This document shows, piece after piece, positions 1-5,882 of a stretch of DNA of 10,188 nt (positions are counted from its first letter, which is position 1; every line of letters starts with the position of its first letter). The stretch covers positions 1 to 10,188 of the forward strand of contig JABDKS010000447.1 of assembly GCA_013002105.1 (NCBI GenBank), read 5' to 3'. The notes below the pieces were generated by a model. It was not told the origin of the DNA, made no database searches, and was given only the letters and a program-made list of their open reading frames with translations. Both the position numbers and the translations under genes were made by a program. This DNA comes from Pirellulaceae bacterium (GTDB lineage Bacteria > Planctomycetota > Planctomycetia > Pirellulales > Pirellulaceae).

Positions 1-1157
1 CCCTCGGGCAATTCAGGTAACGGTTCCCCTGCGCGAAAGTTTTCGACCTGGTCGGGCGCGACAAGAATGGCCACGACCTGAAACTTGGTTCCAGCCGGCG
101 TCCCCAGTTTTCCTAAGTAGACCGTGCTGCGGAATCCTCCGCCGGCACTGCGCTGACAGGGTTGCTGCACATACCAAGTTTCTTTGTCATCTTCGGTTCT
201 TACCAACACCATCGGTACCAGCGACGGGTCACAAAGACCTGTCACGGTGGGGCGTCGTGAAACGATCGAGCGATCGGCTGGTCCGACCAACCGCACCAAA
301 CTACTTCCCTCGCTGACCGCTTTTTCGAATTTTAGTGTGCCGAACTCCACGGTTGGTTTTTTATCGGGGTCAAATTCAACAATCGTTGGCGCGCCATACT
401 GAATGTTGTCAGGTAGTTGCTTGATCGGCTCATTGGTTGACAGCGCCGCGCGTTGACGTCGCGTTGTTGGAATGGCCAGGCGGATGCGAAATCGCTCGCC
501 GGCAATCGTTTTTGCGTTTCCGAATCGGACGCCGGTGGCCGTTCGTCCCGACCCGACCTTGACGACCTCCGGTTGCGAGTACCAAGCGCTGCCAGGCTTA
601 TCATTTCGGATCAGTATGATCGGCAACGGATCCGCTTTTCCTTCGATCACAATTGTTTCGTTTTTACCGACGGTGGATCCGTTGACCGGTAGCAAAATTC
701 GTTCGGACGTATCGTCGTTTTTGGCGTCGGGACGGGAGCTGCCTGCTATGGTGACACGAATCATCTCGCTGTGTGGCAGCTTGGTCGGTGGTTGGCGATA
801 GACCGATCCTGGCCTTAATGCGCGTGCCGTATTGGTTCCCGTGACGGCAACCGCCAGGACGCGGTATGCGACATCGAATCGGGAATCCTGAAGTCGAATG
901 TTTGAAACGAAGCGACCATCGGGTTCGGGGCGAACCAGACTGACGACGCGCCAGGTGTTGCCCGCCGTCATGCCTTGAATCAAGACGCCAACGCGAGTCG
1001 CCGCGCCAGCGGTCCCGGTGATCTCCAATTGTCGATCGAAAACGACAACTCCGTCATTTGGTTTATCCAGAAGGACAGGTTGTTGAGGGCGTACAGCAGC
1101 AACGGGTAGGGCCATACAGAGCATGGCAACGGCAGCCAGTGGGGCGCGACAGATCAC
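1..1157 (-). CDS. Secreted protein with Ig-like repeats (3' end beyond window)
   Basis: The minus-strand frame is open from the GT2 stop to the left edge, so the C-terminus is missing. I chose the GTG at 1157 because it directly precedes a signal-peptide-like segment (short n-region with one Arg, then LAAVAMLCMALPVAA). In-frame ATGs at 1244 and 1310 would add only an Arg/Ser-rich tail before it. About 385 residues are visible. The mature part holds three similar units starting near residues 27, 153 and 287. Each opens with a pattern like LLP.NG..V followed by an I.I.G.A strand, then a central Trp, and ends in a strand such as VLAVAVT or VVAILVA. This is the layout of bacterial Ig-like (Big/Gmad-type) beta-sandwich domains. 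No catalytic motif was seen. It lies downstream of the polysaccharide synthase genes on the same strand, so it may be a periplasmic or surface partner of the secretion system. The function is unknown. Confidence 0.75.
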   Translation of the reverse strand, partial: MICRAPLAAVAMLCMALPVAAVRPQQPVLLDKPNDGVVVFDRQLEITGTAGAATRVGVLIQGMTAGNTWRVVSLVRPEPDGRFVSNIRLQDSRFDVAYRVLAVAVTGTNTARALRPGSVYRQPPTKLPHSEMIRVTIAGSSRPDAKNDDTSERILLPVNGSTVGKNETIVIEGKADPLPIILIRNDKPGSAWYSQPEVVKVGSGRTATGVRFGNAKTIAGERFRIRLAIPTTRRQRAALSTNEPIKQLPDNIQYGAPTIVEFDPDKKPTVEFGTLKFEKAVSEGSSLVRLVGPADRSIVSRRPTVTGLCDPSLVPMVLVRTEDDKETWYVQQPCQRSAGGGFRSTVYLGKLGTPAGTKFQVVAILVAPDQVENFRAGEPLPELPE

Positions 1158-1388
1158 GTGTGGTTTCTCGATTGGGAGTGGGGAATTCAGCCGAGAGGGC
1201 GAGTCGACTCTTGAGTCTAGCCGCCCAAAACGGCGTCGGCACATGATTCGCGCGCCGTCACAATCAGTTCGTGCTGAACTTCGGCGACTGCATCGGTGGG
1301 GCGAACGCATCGGGCTAGGTCGCTGGAAAGCCCTGTTGGCGATATACGGTTTGGTGAAACTGTGCGGCGCCGGCTTGATCCCCACGGT
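1158..1388 (-). other. Gap between GT2 gene and Ig-repeat gene, open in frame
   Basis: From the glycosyltransferase TGA (1391-1389) to the ATG at 1244 there are 48 codons with no stop, in the same frame as both neighbours. The first possible start is a GTG at 1385-1383, two codons after the stop. The encoded stretch is rich in Arg, Ser and Pro and does not look like a conserved domain. It is more likely leader or spacer than protein. No clear terminator hairpin was seen, so co-transcription of the two genes is plausible. Confidence 0.5.
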
Positions 1389-2672
1389 TCACCAATGCCA
1401 AGTGACGTTGCGGACATGTGCGGGCACAAAGTTGTCTCGGTAGCTTCGCCGATAAACAAGTTCTTCGGACACGGCCCAGATCGTGATGCAACGCATCCAA
1501 ATGTAATACAGCGGCATCAATGGAATCACCAAAGCGATCGACAAGATGTTGCGTCGATTGTCGCAGTAATACAACAGCAGGAAGACCTGCATTAGCTCGG
1601 CGATCAGATAGACCACGTAGTACAGAAAACACTGATGGACGAAGTATTGTTGCAAATGAAAGGCTTGCCACAGAACATAGATTAAAAATGCATATTGCAA
1701 AACAATGCCGTACATCCAACGTTCGACGATCATCAGCCAATTACTAAGTCGAAAATCTGCCCGAAAGGGATTTGCCATGTCAATGTGTTTTCGGCATTCG
1801 AGCGTAACGACGGCCCATTCCCAGCGACGTCTTTGTTTGGACAAACGCACAACGTCTTGCACGGGGTTGGTCAAGCATTGTGCATACGGCGCAAAAACGA
1901 CGTCGTACCCCGCGCGACGCAATCGCAGCGTCAGATCACCGTCTTCGCCTGGTCCTACATCCCACGCACCGACCTGCAAAATCGCGTGTCGTCGGTAGGC
2001 ACCGAATGCACCCGACACGATCCCAAGGATTCCCATGCGACTGGTAAACATTCGTCCTAAAAAGATGCATCGGTAGTACTCCAACGCCTGAATCCAAGTC
2101 AGCAGATTGGTGAATGGCTTTCGCACCAAGACTGCTCCGCTGACCGCCGCGACACGGGGATCGACGAATGGTTGCACAATCTCCCAGATAGCGCCCTGGC
2201 TTAAATGCGAATCGCTGTCAACACAGATCAGAATTTCGGCGTCGGTGAAGGGCAGGGCGGCGTTCAGTGCGCTGCTCTTGCCACCCCGCGTCGGTTTGCG
2301 GACCACCGTGGTATTGGGATGTCGTTTGGCAAACTCGCACGCGACTTCGCTCATGCCATCGGTGCTGCCATCGTCAACAATGACAATCTGTAGATCGGGA
2401 TAGACGCCGGCGAGTGACTCGAGCGTTTGCCCGAGCGAATCCGCTTCGTTCAGGCCCGCGACGACAGCGCAGCAACTCGGCTGGTGGTAATACGGCTGAA
2501 CTTCGTCGCGACCGGTCACGGTATTGGCCAAGTGACCCACGAAATCACAAATCCAAACAGCCAGAGTCCCCAGTGCATAACGGGGGACATCCAAAAGAAA
2601 CATCGGCGCCAGCAACAACATGAGTTCGACCACGTCCATTGCCGTGAGCCAACGGATCCAGTGGTCGATCAT
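1389..2672 (-). CDS. Processive family-2 glycosyltransferase (Alg8/BcsA/BgsA-type polysaccharide synthase)
   Basis: This 427-residue inner-membrane enzyme should transfer sugars from a nucleotide-sugar to a growing chain and extrude it. One or two N-terminal membrane helices (about 13-45) precede a cytoplasmic GT-A domain. Visible motifs are NEAD (75-78), VDDGSTD (99-105), the DxD-type metal site DSD (152-154), GED (242-244, likely catalytic Asp) and QRRRW (280-284, the QxxRW motif of processive synthases). Several hydrophobic segments follow (about 313-400), then a short basic tail. The set D, DxD, ED, QxxRW is that of cellulose, alginate, hyaluronan and mixed-linkage glucan synthases, and all key residues are present. 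It lacks its own PilZ domain, unlike BcsA. The ATG overlaps the stop of the upstream PilZ gene (ATGA), suggesting translational coupling. Substrate and polymer cannot be told from the sequence. Confidence 0.93.
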   Translation of the reverse strand: MIDHWIRWLTAMDVVELMLLLAPMFLLDVPRYALGTLAVWICDFVGHLANTVTGRDEVQPYYHQPSCCAVVAGLNEADSLGQTLESLAGVYPDLQIVIVDDGSTDGMSEVACEFAKRHPNTTVVRKPTRGGKSSALNAALPFTDAEILICVDSDSHLSQGAIWEIVQPFVDPRVAAVSGAVLVRKPFTNLLTWIQALEYYRCIFLGRMFTSRMGILGIVSGAFGAYRRHAILQVGAWDVGPGEDGDLTLRLRRAGYDVVFAPYAQCLTNPVQDVVRLSKQRRRWEWAVVTLECRKHIDMANPFRADFRLSNWLMIVERWMYGIVLQYAFLIYVLWQAFHLQQYFVHQCFLYYVVYLIAELMQVFLLLYYCDNRRNILSIALVIPLMPLYYIWMRCITIWAVSEELVYRRSYRDNFVPAHVRNVTWHW

Positions 2673-2684
2673 GGTCGACCATGA
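2669..2684. repeat. 16-bp perfect palindrome at the PilZ/GT2 gene junction
   Basis: TCATGGTCGACCATGA reads identically on both strands. It contains the stop codon of the PilZ gene, the start codon of the glycosyltransferase gene and the codons for the last residues of the PilZ protein. In mRNA it could form a short hairpin of about six pairs that encloses the GT2 start codon. It could also be chance plus codon constraint. A role in coupled translation is only an inference. Confidence 0.6.
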
Positions 2685-3721
2685 CCCTTGTCAGCACTGG
2701 AACCCTTGTCGGCACTGGCGGCGTTGTCAGCGCTGGAAGGCTTGTCAGCGTTGGCAACCTTGTCACCATTGGCAACCTTGTCGGCACTGCCGTCCTGTGT
2801 TGCTGCGACCTTGGCATTCGCACGCAAACAAAGTTCGGTCGGGTCGATGCGATCAACATGGTATCCGTACAACAACTGTTCACGCGTGGATTGTTCATCA
2901 AATCGTTCCATACAACGATGGCACATTCCCGACATCATCGGCTGGCCGCCTCGCGAACCGCAATCATAACATTCGACCGGTCCATCGATGAATTCGTAGT
3001 CGGATCCTACGATCAGTTGATTGGTCCGACATTTCGGGCACTGCAAATCGCTTGCTCTTTCAAACTCACTGGCACGATCGACGTGCGCACAAGCAAAATG
3101 GTGTATCAAGCGATCCCGATGGATTCGACCGGAACCACAATTTTGGCAACCTTTTCGCCAGGACGGTAGCGAGCCGCACTCGGCACAGACCAGGACGCGA
3201 TCGACCAGATAACGCCGCATCACACCTAGTTGTGTCCAAGCATCCAGCAAGTCTTGCGACCAGCCGTAAACAAAAGACAGCGATGCCGGGTCGATCCGAG
3301 GTCGCAGTTTATTCTCCTGCAGCACGTCGTCAGGTGTATCGGAGACCCAAGCACCTCCGATACGACAACGTCCGTCCTCGGTCGGTCGTCGGTGTGCAAT
3401 GGCCAGCGACGAGAATTCACGACCGCCAGTGGTGCGATCGATGCCCACAACGGCAGTCCGCGTTGGAATCATGTCTGAATGATCGATGATGAACGAAAAA
3501 CCCGTCCTCGATACGTCGACCGAAGTGGCGTCGACCCAGTGTAGGCTACCCGGACGACCATCCAGTAACACAGCAATGATTACGACGGGCATCGTCGAAG
3601 CGTGACGCGGGGCGGATCGCTGATCGTGGGTCCGGTCGCTCCCGCTGGAACTGTCCGCCGAGCCATCGCTTGACGCACGTCGCTCGATCGATGCGTTGCC
3701 AGTCGGCAAAGGATGTTTCAC
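2669..3721 (-). CDS. PilZ c-di-GMP receptor with zinc-ribbon (TackOD1-like) output region
   Basis: A 350-residue soluble protein without signal peptide or membrane segment. After a Ser/Asp-rich start, the PilZ domain (about 35-130) shows both ligand motifs: RxxxR as RSAPR (35-39) and DxSxxG as DVSRTG (69-74), so c-di-GMP binding is expected. Residues about 150-295 hold four CxxC pairs (179/182, 192/195, 228/231, 251/254), a further C267xxC270, and the segment LIHHFAC (205-211). This points to several zinc ribbons. The order LIHHF-C, then CPKC, then a conserved-looking DYEF and C..CG recalls the TackOD1 metal-binding output domain; that assignment is from memory and unchecked. The C-terminus is a degenerate ADK repeat. 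The GTG start leaves 35 bases after the HlyD gene and no good Shine-Dalgarno sequence is visible. Its position between the HlyD and synthase genes suggests it gates the synthase. Confidence 0.85.
   Translation of the reverse strand: MKHPLPTGNASIERRASSDGSADSSSGSDRTHDQRSAPRHASTMPVVIIAVLLDGRPGSLHWVDATSVDVSRTGFSFIIDHSDMIPTRTAVVGIDRTTGGREFSSLAIAHRRPTEDGRCRIGGAWVSDTPDDVLQENKLRPRIDPASLSFVYGWSQDLLDAWTQLGVMRRYLVDRVLVCAECGSLPSWRKGCQNCGSGRIHRDRLIHHFACAHVDRASEFERASDLQCPKCRTNQLIVGSDYEFIDGPVECYDCGSRGGQPMMSGMCHRCMERFDEQSTREQLLYGYHVDRIDPTELCLRANAKVAATQDGSADKVANGDKVANADKPSSADNAASADKGSSADKGHGRP
2687..2794. repeat. Six tandem 18-bp units coding the PilZ protein's C-terminal tail
   Basis: Six imperfect 18-bp units begin at 2687, 2705, 2723, 2741, 2759 and 2777. 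Each starts CTTGTC (one starts GTTGTC), followed by variants of AGCACTGG. On the minus strand each codes a six-residue unit of the type (S/A)-A-D-K-x-x, giving an Ala/Asp/Lys/Ser-rich tail of about 35 residues. The period is a multiple of three, so copy-number change would keep the frame and only alter linker length. Confidence 0.9.
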
Positions 3722-3756
3722 GGACTGGTAACCGTTGTTTGGAGTAAAGCTCTTGG

Positions 3757-5328
3757 TTAGGGAGATCCCGTGCGTGAACGTGTGGACGTCACTGTCAAAG
3801 CGGCGCAGGCTGCTGGCTCAGTGGCATGGTTGGTCGCGACCGTGGTCGTTTCGCTGTGCACCAGATCAGTGGATGAGGGTTGACCCTTAGCCACGATGGT
3901 CTTATCGGAGTAGCGAATCCGTTTTACTTGTTGCGAAATTCTCCGCACCGATAAGCTCGATCCTGATGATTCCGACGGTAAAGCAATCGAACATACCGAC
4001 TGCTGGGGGCCAGAGTTCCACCAAGACGCCAGCCGAGCGATAGGATCAATCTCGTGTGATCGTGGCAAACGCACTTCGCTGCCTAACGTTATCCAGGACG
4101 GTAAACCATCGCTGTCACACGGACTAAGAAAGATCGGTAGCAATGATTGATGGTCACGGTAGTGGTTGGCCAATGCGTCAGGTGCCGTCCGCATTTCCAT
4201 TGCAACCCGTCGAACTTCACATTTAACTTTTTGATTTATTGGATCAACGTGAAGTGTTACGACACGTCCAATCGGAAATTCTTGAACCTGATGTTGCGGA
4301 ACATACAACACCAACTCGCTAGATCCATCAACAAAGAGCTCTGCAATCGACGTCGTCGAATCGGCATACTCGCCCACAAATCGATGTGTTCGAATAATCC
4401 GACCGTCCGCCGGTGCACGGATCGCTCCCTGCTGCAGGATTTCGCGTGTCCGTTTTAGTTCCGCTTGCAGATTCTCGATCCGAATCAACGTCGGCTGCAC
4501 CCGATCCTCCAAGTCCAATTTTGTGGGTGAGTCGTCCGATCGATGTTTCAGTGCGCTGACCGCCACGGTTAAGTGTTCGACCCGCTTTTGTTGGCCGGCA
4601 ACCTGGAATTGAAGCGATTCGAGTCGTTCAACGGTGGCAATACCTTGTCTTTGCATGGGCCGAATGCGGTCTAACTGCATGGTCAAATCAGCCAATCGCG
4701 ATTGCTCCCACAGCAAATCGCTCCATTTCTCGTAGAACTCACTCTGTGAAAGTTTGCGGATGTCGCGGATTTTTTCGGCTTCCCATCGCAGCATGGCCAG
4801 CTCACTGGACAGACTGGCGCGCTGGAGCCGAAGTTGATCGTCCAGCTCTTCCATCTTTTGCCGCATCTCCAAACTATCGATCCGCGCGATCACATCGCCA
4901 GCGGCAACCGAATCACCTTCGCGAACGTGAATCGATTGGATCACACCGGGCCACGGGACAGCGATTTGGAGTTTCCGGCCGGTGACTTCACCGTACGCGG
5001 TGTACCGCAGCAGTGAGTTGTAGATGGACAGGCCACCTGTGGTCAGAGCCGCGACAAACACCATTCCGATGAACAGCCGGCCCTTGGCCCGTTTGGGTAG
5101 CGGCGGTCCATTGCGATGGGCAGCGGCCTGTGATGTCGCTGATTTGGAGGTCGCGAAATGACTTTTGCCGCGCATCACTACGTTGTTGCCGGTCGCGTGA
5201 ACGACCACCGAAGGCTTGGCACCTGGCGCGTTGGAGATTGGACTGAGATTGATCGATGCAGGCTTAACCGCTGGATAACCCAGTTCAGACGACGGACGAT
5301 CAGCGGGATGGTTGGGGGAGGCGATCAC
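3757..5328 (-). CDS. HlyD-family membrane-fusion protein (Alg44/BgsB-like periplasmic adaptor)
   Basis: A single-pass inner-membrane protein expected to bridge the synthase and the outer-membrane exporter. I chose the GTG at 5328 because AGGA (5339-5336) sits seven bases upstream. The frame also allows a TTG at 5406 (549 residues, no Shine-Dalgarno). From the GTG it has 523 residues: a Pro/Ser-rich and then basic cytoplasmic tail (1-82), one membrane helix (about 83-105, LFIGMVFVAALTTGGLSIY), a first biotinyl-lipoyl half (114-151, with PGVIQSIHVREGDSVAAGD), a long charged coiled-coil hairpin (about 152-304), the second lipoyl half (301-326, IRAPADGRIIRTH..VGEY), a beta-barrel segment, and a Ser/Thr-rich tail of about 100 residues. 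No PilZ domain is fused to it, unlike Alg44. It is the first gene of the minus-strand run, 35 bases before the PilZ gene. Confidence 0.9.
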   Translation of the reverse strand: MIASPNHPADRPSSELGYPAVKPASINLSPISNAPGAKPSVVVHATGNNVVMRGKSHFATSKSATSQAAAHRNGPPLPKRAKGRLFIGMVFVAALTTGGLSIYNSLLRYTAYGEVTGRKLQIAVPWPGVIQSIHVREGDSVAAGDVIARIDSLEMRQKMEELDDQLRLQRASLSSELAMLRWEAEKIRDIRKLSQSEFYEKWSDLLWEQSRLADLTMQLDRIRPMQRQGIATVERLESLQFQVAGQQKRVEHLTVAVSALKHRSDDSPTKLDLEDRVQPTLIRIENLQAELKRTREILQQGAIRAPADGRIIRTHRFVGEYADSTTSIAELFVDGSSELVLYVPQHQVQEFPIGRVVTLHVDPINQKVKCEVRRVAMEMRTAPDALANHYRDHQSLLPIFLSPCDSDGLPSWITLGSEVRLPRSHEIDPIARLASWWNSGPQQSVCSIALPSESSGSSLSVRRISQQVKRIRYSDKTIVAKGQPSSTDLVHSETTTVATNHATEPAACAALTVTSTRSRTGSP

Positions 5329-5537
5329 AAATGCATCCTGATTTGCGGGGCAGGTGGGATAGGTGGGGCTGTTTGCGGGGGTCCTCGTCGAACGAGGGTC
5401 GATCAACAGTACGCCGCGATTTTGACTGACCCAACAAAACCGGTTTCGTCAACGAAAATAATCGTTATTAACGTGAGGGATTACCGCAATCATGCTGCAT
5501 AATCCGCATATTCGGACCCCAGAAATGACGCCTGAAC

Positions 5538-5720
5538 TCAAGGTGCGATAAAGGCTGCAATACATAGGATTGGATGATCTGTTATTGCCGTTGCGACCGT
5601 CTCATTCGTCGCCTCGCTGGTCGGCTTATTCGGGCGGTACCAATTATTCGGTTCGGTTTGTACGGCTTGTTGCACCATCGCGGCTTGTTCCTTCTCTGAC
5701 ACAAATAACGCGATGTCCAA
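5538..5720 (-). CDS. Possible small unknown protein (60 residues, weak)
   Basis: A TTG-started frame in the divergent gap, on the same strand as the HlyD gene and about 130 bases upstream of it. The product starts MDIALFVSEKEQAAMVQQAV and has a protein-like mix of residues, with a hydrophobic C-terminal end (ILCIAAFIAP). AGGA directly abuts the TTG, which is too close for a good ribosome site. The frame is open upstream to a TAA near 5762. I recognise no family. It may be chance or a remnant. Confidence 0.15.
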   Translation of the reverse strand: MDIALFVSEKEQAAMVQQAVQTEPNNWYRPNKPTSEATNETVATAITDHPILCIAAFIAP

Positions 5721-5764
5721 TCCTGTCGGTTGTCGTTCTGACTCTGCGTGAGGTTGCAGTTGTT

Positions 5765-5833
5765 AGGAGGATTCAGGTGCTCACGACACGACACAACGAC
5801 GATGACGATTATTGCAGCGACAGTGCATCATAA
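5765..5833 (+). CDS. Possible 18-codon leader peptide with strong ribosome-binding site
   Basis: AGGAGG (5765-5770) lies six bases before a GTG at 5777. The frame VLTTRHNDDDDYCSDSAS ends with TAA at 5831-5833. It lies 49 bases upstream of the TPR gene start. This is the best Shine-Dalgarno match in the window, while the genes themselves have weak ones, so a translated leader upstream of the TPR-Wza operon is possible. It has no run of one amino acid typical of attenuators apart from four Asp. Chance is a real alternative. Confidence 0.25.
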   Translation, partial: RRIQVLTTRHNDDDDYCSDSAS

Positions 5834-5882
5834 GGATGTGATCGCCAAGCTGCATTAACGTCATACTCAAGCGATCTGTCTC

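Larger units (their letters stand above)
5407..5882. promoter_or_regulatory. Divergent intergenic region between the two export operons
   Basis: It separates the minus-strand HlyD-PilZ-GT2 run from the plus-strand TPR-Wza pair, so promoters for both should lie here. An AT-rich stretch near 5457-5473 contains two overlapping inverted repeats: AATAA-TCG-TTATT (5457-5469) and CGTTA-T-TAACG (5463-5473). A 9-bp direct repeat CGGCTTGTT occurs at 5663-5671 and 5681-5689, period 18. GCATAAT and GCATATT occur close together near 5497-5512. No convincing -35/-10 pair or sigma-54 site was found by eye. A short minus-strand reading frame (5720-5538) and a short plus-strand leader frame (5777-5833) also fall inside. 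Confidence 0.45.

Noticed and set aside
184..801. Several overlapping short frames at the left end
   Set aside because: They overlap the continuous minus-strand frame of the Ig-repeat protein, which has a signal peptide and internal repeats, so they are shadows.
1315..1740. Minus-strand 141-residue frame within the GT2 gene
   Set aside because: It is an alternative frame of a gene with all GT2 motifs in order, and it has no recognisable domain.
2687..2794. CRISPR-like array
   Set aside because: The units are 18 bp, directly adjacent without spacers, and lie in frame in a coding region.
2681..3169. Plus-strand 162-residue frame opposite the PilZ gene
   Set aside because: It reads the complement of a well-supported coding region. 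Its repetitive start comes from the 18-bp repeat.
5570..5833. Plus-strand 87-residue frame in the divergent gap
   Set aside because: Its product is Arg/Ser/Val-rich without domain features. Only its last 18 codons have a good ribosome site, and these are listed separately.
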